Assembly (NCBI RefSeq): GCF_000315795.1
Contig: NZ_ANHY01000003.1
Coordinates: forward strand, 124,001 to 188,000
Length of the DNA stretch: 64,000 nucleotides
From: Caenispirillum salinarum AK4
GTDB taxonomy: Bacteria; Pseudomonadota; Alphaproteobacteria; Rhodospirillales; Rhodospirillaceae
Direction: 5' to 3'
In this document: one piece after another, positions 25,545 to 35,856 of the stretch
Layout of the letters: each line of letters begins with the position of its first letter
Numbering within the stretch: the stretch's first letter is position 1
Program-made: the position numbers and the translations under genes
Notes under the pieces: model-generated
Seen by the model: only the letters and a program-made list of their open reading frames with translations
What the model was told of the DNA's origin: nothing
Database searches by the model: none

Positions 25545-27038
25545 ATGCTGACCACCAATCCTTTCGCCCTTGGTGCCGCCCACCTGCCCGACGAGGATGA
25601 CGACGACAAGCCCAAGGAGGAATGCGGCGTCGTCGGCATCTTCAACGACCCGGACGCGGCCAGCCACACGGTGCTGGGCCTGCACGCCCTGCAGCACCGC
25701 GGGCAGGAGGCGGCCGGCATCGTCTCTTGCGACGGGGAAAGCTTTCATTCCCACCGCGGCCTCGGTCACGTGTCGGAAAACTTCAAGTCCGAAGAGGTGA
25801 TGAACCGCCTGGCCGGCCCCATGGCGATCGGCCACAACCGGTATTCCACCTCGGGCGACAAGGCGCTGCGCAACGTCCAGCCGTTCTACGCCGACCTGGC
25901 CTTCGGCGGCCTGGCGCTGTGCCACAACGGCAACCTGACCAATGCCGTCACCCTGCGCCGCCAGCTGGTGCAGAAGGGCTGCATCTTCTCGTCGACCTCC
26001 GACACCGAGGTCATCATGCAGCTGGTCGCGCGCTCGGACTTCCTGAGCGTGGAGGACCGCGTGGTCGACGCCCTGCGCAAGGTGGAAGGCGCGTACTCGC
26101 TGGTCGCCCTGACCGCGACGGCCATGTACGGCGTGCGCGACCCGCACGGCATCCGCCCGCTGGTGCTCGGCTACCTGGAAGGCGCTCACATCCTGGCGTC
26201 GGAGACCTGCGCGCTGGACATCATCGGCGCCGAATACGTGCGTGACGTGGAGCCCGGCGAGCTGGTGGTCATCGACCACGACGGCGTGCGCAGCGTGAAG
26301 CCCTTCGTGCCCACGCAGCGCCGCTTCTGCATCTTCGAATACATTTACTTCGCCCGCCCGGACTCCTCGGTGGAAGGCACATCCGTCTACCACGCCCGCA
26401 AGCGCATCGGCGAGGAACTGGCGCGCGAGAGCAACGTTCCCGCCGACGTCATCGTGCCGGTGCCGGACTCGGGCGTGCCGGCGGCGCTGGGCTATTCGGC
26501 GGAATCGGGCATTCCGTTCGAGTTCGGCATCATCCGCAACCACTACGTGGGCCGCACCTTCATCCAGCCGACCCAGCGCACCCGCGACCTGGGCGTCAAG
26601 CGCAAGCACAACGCCAACCGCGCCTTCCTGGAGGGCAAGCGGGTGGTGCTGGTGGACGACAGTATCGTGCGCGGCACCACGTCGACCAAGATCGTGCAGA
26701 TGGTCCGCCAGGCCGGCGCGACGGAGGTGCACATGCGCATCTCCTCGCCGCCGACCACCTGGCCCTGCTTCTTCGGCATCGACACACCGGAGCGCGAGGG
26801 CCTGCTGGCCGCGCAGCACTCCATCGCCGAGATGGAAAAGCTTCTGGGCGTGGACAGCCTGGCGTTCATTTCGCTGGACGGCCTCTACCGCGCCGTCGGC
26901 GAGGCGGAGCGCGGGTCGGAGAAGGAACGCACCTACTGTGACGCCTGCTTCACCGGCGACTATTTCCTGCCGCTGGCCGACCGCAACGACACCGACACCA
27001 CCCAGCCCAAGGAACTGAGCCGCCTGCGCGGCGCCTGA
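25545..27038 (+). CDS. purF: Amidophosphoribosyltransferase
   Basis: A 497-residue PurF catalysing the first step of purine synthesis: glutamine plus PRPP to phosphoribosylamine. The class II glutamine amidotransferase nucleophile is Cys27 in EECGVVGIF, so a 26-residue propeptide would have to be removed. The PRPP-binding loop VVLVDDSIVRGTTS is near residue 368. Cysteines such as CDACFTGDYF near the C-terminus suggest the Fe-S-containing B. subtilis type. The ATG at 25545 has an AGGAG site upstream. It closes the radA-cvpA-purF run and is followed by a strong hairpin. Confidence 0.97.
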   Translation: MLTTNPFALGAAHLPDEDDDDKPKEECGVVGIFNDPDAASHTVLGLHALQHRGQEAAGIVSCDGESFHSHRGLGHVSENFKSEEVMNRLAGPMAIGHNRYSTSGDKALRNVQPFYADLAFGGLALCHNGNLTNAVTLRRQLVQKGCIFSSTSDTEVIMQLVARSDFLSVEDRVVDALRKVEGAYSLVALTATAMYGVRDPHGIRPLVLGYLEGAHILASETCALDIIGAEYVRDVEPGELVVIDHDGVRSVKPFVPTQRRFCIFEYIYFARPDSSVEGTSVYHARKRIGEELARESNVPADVIVPVPDSGVPAALGYSAESGIPFEFGIIRNHYVGRTFIQPTQRTRDLGVKRKHNANRAFLEGKRVVLVDDSIVRGTTSTKIVQMVRQAGATEVHMRISSPPTTWPCFFGIDTPEREGLLAAQHSIAEMEKLLGVDSLAFISLDGLYRAVGEAERGSEKERTYCDACFTGDYFLPLADRNDTDTTQPKELSRLRGA

Positions 27039-27061
27039 TCAGGCTTTATGCATCTTGCATG

Positions 27062-27091
27062 CGGGCGCGGCGGCCATCCGCCGCGCCCGTT
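27062..27091 (+). terminator. GC hairpin after purF, probable terminator
   Basis: CGGGCGCGGCGG and CCGCCGCGCCCG form a perfect 12-bp stem around CCAT, 23 bp after the purF stop. Only two T follow, so it is a weak intrinsic terminator by sequence. Confidence 0.5.
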
Positions 27092-27107
27092 CGCGCGTAG
27101 AGGGGGC

Positions 27108-27953
27108 ATGATGTTCCGCCGTCTCCTCGCCGTTTCCGCCGTCGCCCTGCCGCTGTCCGCCTGTTCCGGGCTGGACCTGCTGAACGCCACCGTCAGCGAC
27201 GACGGCCATGTCTCCCGCACCGGCCTGCGCTATGCCGACGGGCCGCGGGGCCTGCTGGACATTCACAAGCCACCGGGAGACGGGCCATTTCCCGTCGTCG
27301 TCTGGATCTACGGCGGCGCCTGGGAAGACGGCGACCGTGCCGGCTACGAATTCATCGGCGCACAACTGGCCCGCGCCGGCTTCCTGGTGGTGATCCCCGA
27401 CTACCGCGTGCATCCCGAGGTCGTCTTCCCCGCCTTCCTGCGCGACAACGCCAGGGCCGTCGCATGGACGCAGACGCACGTGGCGGAGTATGGGGGCGAT
27501 CCCGGCCGCATGGCGCTGATGGGCCATTCCGCCGGTGCCTATAACGCGGCCATGTTGGGCTATGACGACACCTGGATCAGGCAGGCCGGCGGCGACCCGG
27601 ACGCGCTGGATGCCTTCGTCGGCCTGGCCGGCCCCTACGACATCCACCCCTACACGGTGGAGGTTTCCCGCACCATCTTCGGCCATGAAACGGACCCGGC
27701 GACGACCGAACCCCTGGACGACGTGGACGCCGCCGATCCGCCGGCGCTGCTGCTGCACGGCACCGACGACACCACCGTCAAGCCCGAGCACACCACCAAC
27801 TTTGCCGAGGCTCTGCGTGCCGCCGGCGTGCCGGTGACGGTGGAGCGGGTGGCCGGTACCGGCCATATCGGCCTGCTGCTGGACGTCTCCCCCACCTTCG
27901 AGGACGACGCCGTCAGCGGTGCGGTGGAACGGTTCCTGCGCCAGCGGCTGTGA
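27108..27953 (+). CDS. Lipoprotein alpha/beta-hydrolase (esterase/lipase-like)
   Basis: A 281-residue predicted lipoprotein: signal peptide MMFRRLLAVSAVALPLSAC with lipobox LSAC and acylated Cys19. An alpha/beta hydrolase domain of the BD-FAE/HSL-like type follows. The oxyanion segment is VVWIYGGAWEDGD near residue 64, the nucleophile elbow MGHSAGAYNA near 138, the acid probably in LHGTDDTTVKPEH, and the histidine in GTGHIG near the end. It probably hydrolyses small esters at the outer or inner membrane; the substrate is unknown. ATG at 27108 was preferred over an upstream start because it begins the signal peptide. It stands alone between purF and the diguanylate cyclase. Confidence 0.87.
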   Translation: MMFRRLLAVSAVALPLSACSGLDLLNATVSDDGHVSRTGLRYADGPRGLLDIHKPPGDGPFPVVVWIYGGAWEDGDRAGYEFIGAQLARAGFLVVIPDYRVHPEVVFPAFLRDNARAVAWTQTHVAEYGGDPGRMALMGHSAGAYNAAMLGYDDTWIRQAGGDPDALDAFVGLAGPYDIHPYTVEVSRTIFGHETDPATTEPLDDVDAADPPALLLHGTDDTTVKPEHTTNFAEALRAAGVPVTVERVAGTGHIGLLLDVSPTFEDDAVSGAVERFLRQRL

Positions 27954-28065
27954 CGGCTTGACGCGCCGCTGTCGCAGCCGAAGCGCGGCCGACCGTTCTT
28001 GCCAATCCGGTTGGCGTGGTCTACCACTGTGGAACTAGCCTGTTTCGCAGAAAGACGAGCCCGCG

Positions 28066-29541
<1,476 letters not shown>

Positions 29542-29568
29542 CCGCACGGCGGCGGGTGCGCCGGACGC

Positions 29569-29692
29569 GCCGACGATTGAAGTCATCAACGCTGCGTACA
29601 TGTCGCACGCAGCCCCACGCGCCACAAGGCGCGGCGGCCGGTCGGCCGCGCCGGGCGTCGAGTGGGCGGTTTTCAGGTTTCGCCCGGTATTG
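29569..29692 (+). repeat. Dispersed structured intergenic repeat, copy C
   Basis: Third copy of the 125-bp element, between the convergent diguanylate-cyclase and SPOR-lipoprotein genes. The second hairpin is extended to GCTGCGT/ACGCAGC, the third keeps CGCGCC/GGCGCG with loop ACAA, the fourth is GGCC-GGTC-GGCC, and the last stem is CCGGGCG/CGCCCGG. It is the most diverged of the three in primary sequence yet keeps all the stems, the first one only weakly (GATGA-type pairing). Confidence 0.8.
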
Positions 29693-29742
29693 CCTTGAAG
29701 CAGGCGCGGAGCGGCGGCCCCGCGCGCCTCATCGCTGCGTCC

Positions 29743-30798
29743 TTACAGTTCCTTCGGGAAACACTGCACGTCGTCGGCCTTGAGCTTGGCGCAGGCCGCG
29801 GCGGCGTCGGTGCGGGTCTCGAAGCGGCCGGTGGTCAGGCGCCACAGGCCGTTTCCCTGCGCGATGGCGGCCTCGGCCCCGGGAACCGCGCGCTGCACCG
29901 CGGTCTGCCACTGGGCCCAGGCCTTGTCGGCAGCCTCTCGCGAGGACAGGGCGGCAAGCTGGAGGGTCCAGCCCGGCGCATCGGCCGGGCGGGCGGCCGT
30001 CTGCGAGGGATCGGCTTGAGCGGGCTGGGGCTGGGGCTGTGCCTGCGCCTGCGGGGTGTCCAGGGCCTCGGCCTCCACCGCGGCCGCCTGCGGCGCCGGG
30101 TCGCCGGGCATGGGCGCAGCCTCCGGCACGGCCTCTGCCGGGGCCGGGGTGGCGGAGGGGCGGTAGGCGACCAGTTCCTTCTTTTCCATCCGGCCGTCGA
30201 CGTCGCGCAGTTCCATCACGGTGTTGCGGACCTTCGGCGCGTAATAGAGCGTCTCGAACCGTCCGCCGTGGCGGCAGAAGACCTCCACCGTCTCAAAGGT
30301 GCCGGCGGGCACCGTCACTTCGCGCGGGCCGCGCACCTGGCACTGGCTTTCCGTGGTCTTCTCGACGCGCCCGTCCTGCTCGGCGGCGGTCTGTGTGGTG
30401 AATGCGGCCGTCTTGCCCGGCGTCAGCGGGAACAGGTCCAATTCGGCCGCCGGCGGCGTGAAGGTGTTGGCCAGCCGCGGCCCGGCCTCGGGCAACGTGC
30501 GCAGTGGCGGCAGCAGCGGGTTGGCGACGGCCTCCCAGCGGCGGCCGTCGGTGGCGGCCCACAGGACCGTGCCGTCGTCGCGCACGGCGATCACCTTTTC
30601 CACCACCTCATCCCCTGTGGCGGCGCGGTAGGACCATGTGTCGTCGGCCTGGTAGCGCGGTGCGGTGGCATCCAGCAGGCCGGCGGCGGTCGCGCCGGAA
30701 CCGGCGGCGGGCTCCTTGAGGGAGCCGGCGGCACAGGCGCCCAGCGCCAGCGGCAGGAGAAGGACGGAGGCGGAGAGCTTCAGGGCGCGGGACGGCAT
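29743..30798 (-). CDS. SPOR-domain lipoprotein
   Basis: A 351-residue protein with a lipoprotein signal (MPSRALKLSASVLLLPLALGAC, Cys22), a central beta-rich domain of unknown family with two cysteines (ESQCQVRG, EVFCRHGG), an Ala/Pro/Gln-rich linker near residues 210-265, and a C-terminal SPOR domain (GWTLQLAALSSREAADKAW to the end). SPOR domains bind denuded peptidoglycan at division septa, so a cell-envelope role at the division site is likely. The ATG at 30798 was taken because it begins the signal peptide; an ATG 39 bp upstream lacks support. It is transcribed towards repeat copy C. Confidence 0.85.
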   Translation of the reverse strand: MPSRALKLSASVLLLPLALGACAAGSLKEPAAGSGATAAGLLDATAPRYQADDTWSYRAATGDEVVEKVIAVRDDGTVLWAATDGRRWEAVANPLLPPLRTLPEAGPRLANTFTPPAAELDLFPLTPGKTAAFTTQTAAEQDGRVEKTTESQCQVRGPREVTVPAGTFETVEVFCRHGGRFETLYYAPKVRNTVMELRDVDGRMEKKELVAYRPSATPAPAEAVPEAAPMPGDPAPQAAAVEAEALDTPQAQAQPQPQPAQADPSQTAARPADAPGWTLQLAALSSREAADKAWAQWQTAVQRAVPGAEAAIAQGNGLWRLTTGRFETRTDAAAACAKLKADDVQCFPKEL

Positions 30799-30893
30799 GC
30801 GGTCTCCCTTGGGGCAGGTGGCGCGACTCGACAGCATGATACAGCCCTCGGCCGCATGAGGAAGCCCTGTTCAGCGTCCATGAGTCACGGCCC

Positions 30894-30922
30894 TTGCGTT
30901 CGGTCGCATTAGGCCCTATAAC
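30894..30922 (+). promoter_or_regulatory. Candidate promoter of rpmI-rplT
   Basis: TTGCGT (30894-30899) and TATAAC (30917-30922) with 17-bp spacing, 131 bp before the rpmI start. The -10 box matches 5 of 6 consensus positions. This leaves a long 5' leader. Confidence 0.55.
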
Positions 30923-31053
30923 CACGCCCTTCGTTAAAGGAGCGGCGAGGCGAGGCTCCCCCGCGCGCGAGGCCCCAGGGCCGACGCCGGGAGACAGGGC
31001 CGAGGGCATGCCCACCCGCTCCGCGTTCTGGACCCCTAGCTCAGAGGACCGAA

Positions 31054-31251
31054 ATGCCCAAGCTGAAGAGCAAGAGCGCTGCCAAGAAGCGCTTCCGCAC
31101 GACCGGCACCGGCAAGGTGCGCGCCAACGTGGCCTACAAGCGCCACATGCTGCGCAACAAGCCGACGAAGATGAAGCGTCAGGCCCGTGGCACGATGATC
31201 CTGTGCAAGGCCGATGCCGAAATCGTCAAGAAGTTCCTGCCCTACGCGTAA
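31054..31251 (+). CDS. rpmI: 50S ribosomal protein bL35
   Basis: A 65-residue basic protein with the canonical bL35 start [20 protein letters not shown] and the full family length. It is a structural protein of the large subunit. The ribosome-binding site is AGAGGA, 5 bp before the ATG. It is followed 21 bp later by rplT, as in nearly all bacteria. infC, which often precedes rpmI, is not adjacent here, a common situation in alphaproteobacteria. Confidence 0.98.
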   Translation: MPKLKSKSAAKKRFRTTGTGKVRANVAYKRHMLRNKPTKMKRQARGTMILCKADAEIVKKFLPYA

Positions 31252-31272
31252 CGCCGGTCGGAGGTATAGACC

Positions 31273-31629
31273 ATGTCCCGTGTCAAGCGCGGCGTCACGT
31301 CGCACGCCCGTCACAAGAAGGTTCTGAAGCTCGCCAAGGGTTACCGCGGCCGCAACAGCACCAATTTCCGCGTCGCCATCGAGAAGGTCGAAAAGGGCCT
31401 TCAGTACGCCTACCGCGACCGCCGCAACAAGAAGCGCGACTTCCGCAGCCTGTGGATTCAGCGCATCAACGCCGGCGCGCGCGCCCACGGCCTGACCTAC
31501 AGCAAGTTCATGAACGGCCTGAGCAAGGCCGGCATCGAACTGGACCGCAAGGTGCTCGCCGACCTCGCCGTGCGCGAGCCGGACGCCTTTGCGTCGCTGG
31601 TCAAGCAGGCCGAGGAAGCCCTGGGCTGA
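31273..31629 (+). CDS. rplT: 50S ribosomal protein bL20
   Basis: A 118-residue basic protein, full length for bL20. It begins [20 protein letters not shown], with [15 protein letters not shown] just after. bL20 is an early-assembly protein of the 50S subunit and in some bacteria represses its own operon by binding a leader RNA. A ribosome-binding site GGAGG precedes the ATG at 31273. Seven base pairs after its stop is a perfect 13-bp inverted repeat. Confidence 0.98.
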   Translation: MSRVKRGVTSHARHKKVLKLAKGYRGRNSTNFRVAIEKVEKGLQYAYRDRRNKKRDFRSLWIQRINAGARAHGLTYSKFMNGLSKAGIELDRKVLADLAVREPDAFASLVKQAEEALG

Positions 31630-31636
31630 TTGATCT

Positions 31637-31665
31637 GTCGTGTTGATCGTGCCGATCAACACGAC
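31637..31665 (+). terminator. Perfect 13-bp inverted repeat after rplT
   Basis: GTCGTGTTGATCG and CGATCAACACGAC flank a TGC loop. It begins 7 bp after the rplT stop. No T tract follows, so it may be a 3'-end stabiliser or processing site more than an intrinsic terminator. Confidence 0.55.
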
Positions 31666-31816
31666 GCCCTCAGGCGCCGGGCGCGCGCTGACCGCGCGCT
31701 TGGCTCACGCCGCAGGAGCGGCGGCCCGCAGTGTGCGCAAGCGCACGTCTCACGACTCCGCGGGCTTGGGGGTGCAGCGCACCAGCGCCGGAGTACGGCG
31801 TGGATGATGCGAGAAA
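31666..31816 (+). other. Structured intergenic stretch between rplT and pheS
   Basis: About 150 bp without a plausible gene. It holds a GCGCG-CTGAC-CGCGC hairpin (about 31682-31698) and a nested structure, GCCCGC (31724-31729) with GCGGGC (31760-31765), enclosing GTGCGC-AA-GCGCAC (31733-31746). No phenylalanine-codon-rich leader peptide was found. Confidence 0.4.
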
Positions 31817-31845
31817 GGGGCTGCCGCTCTTGGCAGCCCCTTTTT
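31817..31845 (+). terminator. Strong rho-independent terminator upstream of pheS
   Basis: GGGGCTGCC and GGCAGCCCC form a perfect 9-bp stem with loop GCTCTT, followed directly by TTTTT. It ends 77 bp before the pheS start. It may be the rpmI-rplT terminator or an attenuator ahead of pheST. Confidence 0.88.
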
Positions 31846-31922
31846 CATGTCGTATGCAAGGGCAGCAGCGGCCGGGCGGCGCGCCTCGCGCCTCCGGCAC
31901 AACCGGAACCGAAGGATACATC

Positions 31923-32999
31923 ATGAGCAACGTGGAGGACTTGCGGGCCGAGTTGCTGGCCGCCGTCGACGGCGCGGCCGACCGCGAGGCACTGGAAAGC
32001 GTGCGCGTCTCGGCGCTGGGCAAGAAGGGCCGCATCACCGACATGATGAAGGGCCTGGGCAAGATGAGCCCGGACGAACGCCGCGAGACTGGCCAGGCGC
32101 TGAACGCGCTGAAGGACGACGTGGCCGCCGCCATCGAGACCAAGCGCGCCGCCCTGGAAGACGCCGAACTGACCGTGCGCCTGGAGCGCGAGCGCATCGA
32201 CGTCTCCCTGCCCCCGCGCCCGGAAACCACCGGCACCCTGCACCCCATCAGCCAGACCATCGCGGAACTGACGGCGATCTTCGGACAGATGGGCTTCGAG
32301 GTGGCGGAAGGGCCGGACATCGACGACGACTTCCACAACTTCACGGCGCTCAACTTCCCGCCGGACCATCCGGCGCGCCAGATGCACGACACCTTCTTCT
32401 TCCCCGAGCGGGAAGATGGCGACCGGCTGATGCTGCGCACCCACACCTCCACGGTGCAGGTGCACACCATGACCAGCCAGAAGCCGCCCATCCGCATCAT
32501 CGCGCCCGGCCGGACGTACCGCTGCGACTACGACATGACCCACACGCCCATGTTCCACCAGGTGGAGGGGCTGGTCATCGACAAGGCGACCCACATGGGC
32601 CACCTGAAGGGCTGCCTGATCGAGTTCGTGAAGACCTATTTCGAACTGGACGAACTGCCGACCCGCTTCCGTCCCAGCTTCTTCCCCTTCACGGAACCGA
32701 GCGCGGAGATGGACATCGGCTGTTCCCGCAAGGGCGGCGAGCTGCGCATCGGCGAAGGCGACGACTGGCTGGAGATTCTCGGCTGCGGCATGGTGCACCC
32801 GAACGTGCTGAAGGCCTGCGGCATCGACCCGACGGAGTACCAGGGCTTCGCCTTCGGCATGGGGATCGAGCGCATCGCCATGCTGAAGTACGGCATCCCC
32901 GACCTTCGCACCTTCTTCGAGAGCGATCTGCGCTGGCTGCGCCATTACGGCTTCGCCGCGCTTGACGTGCCCAGCGTGACCGGAGGCCTGACCCGATGA
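31923..32999 (+). CDS. pheS: Phenylalanine--tRNA ligase alpha subunit
   Basis: A 358-residue class II aminoacyl-tRNA synthetase subunit. The N-terminal coiled-coil region ([21 protein letters not shown]) is followed by the catalytic core with [15 protein letters not shown] near residue 104, motif 2 region [18 protein letters not shown] near 199, and motif 3 [16 protein letters not shown] near 306. It forms the alpha2-beta2 enzyme with PheT. The ATG at 31923 has a GAAGGA ribosome-binding site. The stop overlaps the pheT ATG by 4 bp. Confidence 0.98.
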   Translation: MSNVEDLRAELLAAVDGAADREALESVRVSALGKKGRITDMMKGLGKMSPDERRETGQALNALKDDVAAAIETKRAALEDAELTVRLERERIDVSLPPRPETTGTLHPISQTIAELTAIFGQMGFEVAEGPDIDDDFHNFTALNFPPDHPARQMHDTFFFPEREDGDRLMLRTHTSTVQVHTMTSQKPPIRIIAPGRTYRCDYDMTHTPMFHQVEGLVIDKATHMGHLKGCLIEFVKTYFELDELPTRFRPSFFPFTEPSAEMDIGCSRKGGELRIGEGDDWLEILGCGMVHPNVLKACGIDPTEYQGFAFGMGIERIAMLKYGIPDLRTFFESDLRWLRHYGFAALDVPSVTGGLTR

Positions 33000-35401
33000 A
33001 GTTCACCCTTTCCTGGCTGAAGGACCACCTGGACACCACCGCCAGCCTGGACGCCATTTCCGAGACGCTGACCGCCATCGGCCTGGAGGTGGAGGAGGTC
33101 CACGATCCCGCCAAGGACCTGGCGCCCTTCATCGTCGGCCATGTGGTCGAGGCCGGGCAGCACCCCGATGCCGACCGCCTGAAGCTGTGCAAGGTCGACA
33201 CGGGCAGCGAAACGCTGCAGATCGTCTGCGGCGCGCCTAACGCGCGCCAGGGCCTGAAGGTCGCGCTGGCGCTGCCGGGCGCGGTCATTCCGGCCACCGG
33301 CGATGTGCTCAAGCCCGGCAAGATCAGGGGCGTCGAGAGCAACGGCATGATGTGCTCCTCGCGCGAGCTGGGCCTGGGCGACGATCACTCCGGCATCATC
33401 GAACTGCCGGAGGACGCCCCCGTCGGCGCGCCGCTGACGGATGTGATGGACGCCGACCCGGTGATCGAGATCGCCATCACGCCCAACCGCATGGACTGCC
33501 TGGGCGTGCGCGGCGTCGCCCGCGACCTGGCCGCCGCCGGCCTGGGGACGCTCAAGCCCCTGGGGCAGGAGGCCGTCAACGGCACCTACCCGAGCCCCGT
33601 CACCGTGTCGCTCAACTTCGGCGACCGGCCGGAGGGCTGCCACATGTTCGTCGGCCGCTATGTGCGCGGCGTGAAGAACGGCGAAAGCCCCGAGTGGCTG
33701 AAGAAGCGGCTGGAGGCCGTCGGCCTGCGCCCGATCTCGGCGCTGGTGGACATCACCAACTACGTCACGGTGGATCGCGGCCGCCCGCTGCACGTCTTCG
33801 ATGCCGCGAGGCTTCAGGGCAACGTCCAGGCGCGCTGGGGCAAGGCCGGCGAGACGCTGGAGGCCCTGAACGAGAAGACCTACGAGCTGGACGAGCAGAT
33901 GGTCGTCATCGCCGATGACGCCAGGGCGCTCGGCCTGGGCGGCATCATGGGCGGCGAGGACACCGGCGCGACCGAGGAGACGACGGACGTCTTCATCGAA
34001 TCCGCCCTGTTCGACCCCACCATCATCGCCACCACGGGCCGACGCCTCGCCATCGACAGCGACGCCCGCTACCGCTTCGAGCGCGGCGTGGACCCGGCCT
34101 CCGCCGTCTGGGGCGCGGAACTGGCGACGAAGCTGATTCTGGAGTTCTGCGGCGGCGAGCCGTCCGAACTGGTGTCCGCCGGGGCGCCACCGTCGGGCAC
34201 CGGCGCCATCACGCTTCGCCCGTCCCGCGTGACGGAGCTGGGCGGCGTGGACCTGCCGGTCGACCGCATCGTGGAGATTCTGGAGGCCCTGTCCTTCCAG
34301 GTGGAGCGCACGGAAGACGGCGTTCTGGCGGTCGTGCCGCCGTCGTGGCGCCTTGACGTGGCCGAAGAGCACGACGTGGTGGAGGAGGTCGTGCGCATCC
34401 ACGGCTACGACAACATCCCCGCCGTGCCGCTGCCGCGCGCGCCCATGCCGCCGGTGGTGCTGACGCCGCGCCAGATCCAGCGCGACGCCGCCCGCCGCAC
34501 GCTGGCCACAAGGGGCATGATGGAGACGGTCACCTGGTCATTCATGGCCAAGGAGCACGCGGCCCTGTTCGGCTTCGCCAACGAGGCGCTGGTGCTGTCC
34601 AACCCCATCTCCAGCGACCTGGACGCCATGCGCCCGTCCATCCTGCCGAACCTGATCCAGGCGGCGGGCAAGAACGCGGCGCGCGGCTTCCCCGACGTCT
34701 GCCTGTTCGAGGTCGGCGGCGACTACCAGGACGAGACCGCCGAGGGCCAGCGCACGGTGGCCGCCGGTGTCCGCGCCGGCAAGACCGGCCCGCGCCACTG
34801 GCAGGCGCCGCCGCGCGCCTGGGACGCCTTCGACGCCAAGGCCGACGCCATCGCCGCCCTGGCGGCGGCGGGCTGCCCGGTGGACAACCTTCAGGTCACC
34901 ACCGACGCGCCGGGCTGGTACCATCCCGGCCGCTCGGGCGTGCTGCGCCTGGGCCCCAACGTGCTGGCCAACTTCGGCGAGTTGCACCCGCGCGTGCTCA
35001 AAGGCCTGGACGTGAAGGGCCAGATGGTGGGCTTCGAGGTGTTCCTTGAGGCGATCCCGCAGCCCAAGGCCAAGGCCAAGCAGTCCGGGCGCACCCGCCC
35101 GCTGCTGCGCCCGTCGCCCTATCAGCCGCTGGAGCGCGACTTCGCCTTCGTGGTGGACGCGGACGTGCCGGCGGAAAAGCTGGTGCGCGCGGCGAAGGGT
35201 GCGGACCGCAAGCTCATCACCGACGTCCGCGTCTTCGACGTCTACGAGGGCGAGACCGTGGGCGAGGGCAGGAAGTCCATCGCCCTGTCGGTGACGCTGC
35301 AACCGACTGAGCGCACGCTGACCGACGAGGACCTGGAGAAGGTCCAGGGCGCGGTTGTCAAGGCGGTCGAAAAAGCCACGGGCGGCGCCCTGCGCGCCTG
35401 A
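32996..35401 (+). CDS. pheT: Phenylalanine--tRNA ligase beta subunit
   Basis: A 801-residue PheT of the long bacterial type. Domains in order: an N-terminal tRNA-binding OB fold (about residues 40-150, [21 protein letters not shown]), the B3/4 editing domain (about 210-390), B5 (about 405-475), the synthetase-like core, and a C-terminal FDX-ACB anticodon-binding domain ([15 protein letters not shown] near 705). It removes mischarged Tyr-tRNA and binds the tRNA. It overlaps pheS by ATGA and ends at a strong terminator. Confidence 0.98.
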   Translation: MKFTLSWLKDHLDTTASLDAISETLTAIGLEVEEVHDPAKDLAPFIVGHVVEAGQHPDADRLKLCKVDTGSETLQIVCGAPNARQGLKVALALPGAVIPATGDVLKPGKIRGVESNGMMCSSRELGLGDDHSGIIELPEDAPVGAPLTDVMDADPVIEIAITPNRMDCLGVRGVARDLAAAGLGTLKPLGQEAVNGTYPSPVTVSLNFGDRPEGCHMFVGRYVRGVKNGESPEWLKKRLEAVGLRPISALVDITNYVTVDRGRPLHVFDAARLQGNVQARWGKAGETLEALNEKTYELDEQMVVIADDARALGLGGIMGGEDTGATEETTDVFIESALFDPTIIATTGRRLAIDSDARYRFERGVDPASAVWGAELATKLILEFCGGEPSELVSAGAPPSGTGAITLRPSRVTELGGVDLPVDRIVEILEALSFQVERTEDGVLAVVPPSWRLDVAEEHDVVEEVVRIHGYDNIPAVPLPRAPMPPVVLTPRQIQRDAARRTLATRGMMETVTWSFMAKEHAALFGFANEALVLSNPISSDLDAMRPSILPNLIQAAGKNAARGFPDVCLFEVGGDYQDETAEGQRTVAAGVRAGKTGPRHWQAPPRAWDAFDAKADAIAALAAAGCPVDNLQVTTDAPGWYHPGRSGVLRLGPNVLANFGELHPRVLKGLDVKGQMVGFEVFLEAIPQPKAKAKQSGRTRPLLRPSPYQPLERDFAFVVDADVPAEKLVRAAKGADRKLITDVRVFDVYEGETVGEGRKSIALSVTLQPTERTLTDEDLEKVQGAVVKAVEKATGGALRA

Positions 35402-35420
35402 GGCCGGCGGTCGTAAAGAG

Positions 35421-35458
35421 AAAAAGGGGAGGCGCCCTGACGGGTGCCTCCCCTTTTT
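35421..35458. terminator. Bidirectional rho-independent terminator after pheST
   Basis: AAAAAGGGGAGGC-G-CCC pairs with GGG-T-GCCTCCCCTTTTT around a short loop. A on one side and T on the other allow termination of pheT on the plus strand and of the response-regulator gene on the minus strand. Confidence 0.92.
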
Positions 35459-35484
35459 CCGTTCGCCGAAGCGATGTCATGACC

Positions 35485-35856
35485 CTAATCCAGCGTATCA
35501 CGCAATACGGTGTGGAGCTGGTCGGGCGTGATGGGCTTGATCAGGACCGCCCTCGGACAGTCCTGGTTGATGCGCTCCAGGGTCTGAGGCTCATTGCTGC
35601 CGGTGATGAAGATGATCGGGACGTCCAACTCCGCGTGGATGCTGCGTGCGGCGTCCACGCCGTCTCCGTTTCCGCGCAGGCGAACGTCCATCAAAACGAT
35701 ATCGGGCCGGGTCTCCAGGGTCAGGCGGGTGGCATCGTCGGCCGTGGCCGCCGTGCCGGCCACCGTCAGGCCCAGGTCTTCCACCGCGTCGCGCAGGTAT
35801 TCCACGATCAGGAAGTCATCGTCCACGATGAAGACGCGGTACGGGCGGTCAGCCAT
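35485..35856 (-). CDS. Single-domain response regulator (CheY-like receiver)
   Basis: A 123-residue stand-alone receiver domain. The acidic pocket is VDDD (residues 11-14), the phospho-acceptor Asp57 in VLMDVRL, a conserved Thr in FITGSN near 85, and Lys107 in LIKPIT. There is no output domain, so it must act by protein contact, as in CheY, DivK or the phospho-relay partners of HWE/HisKA_2 kinases. Its start overlaps the end of the upstream histidine-kinase gene by 8 bp, which strongly suggests that they are partners and translationally coupled. It ends against the bidirectional terminator of pheST. Confidence 0.92.
   Translation of the reverse strand: MADRPYRVFIVDDDFLIVEYLRDAVEDLGLTVAGTAATADDATRLTLETRPDIVLMDVRLRGNGDGVDAARSIHAELDVPIIFITGSNEPQTLERINQDCPRAVLIKPITPDQLHTVLRDTLD

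Noticed and set aside
31666-31816. A fourth copy of the 125-bp repeat between rplT and pheS
   Set aside because: The region is rich in hairpins, but none of the diagnostic stems (CGCGCC-xxAA-GGCGCG followed by GGCC-xxTC-GGCC) is present and the genes are not convergent.
31731-31922. N-terminal extension of PheS to an ATG near 31731
   Set aside because: It would run through the strong terminator hairpin and is not conserved; the ATG at 31923 has a good ribosome-binding site and the family start.
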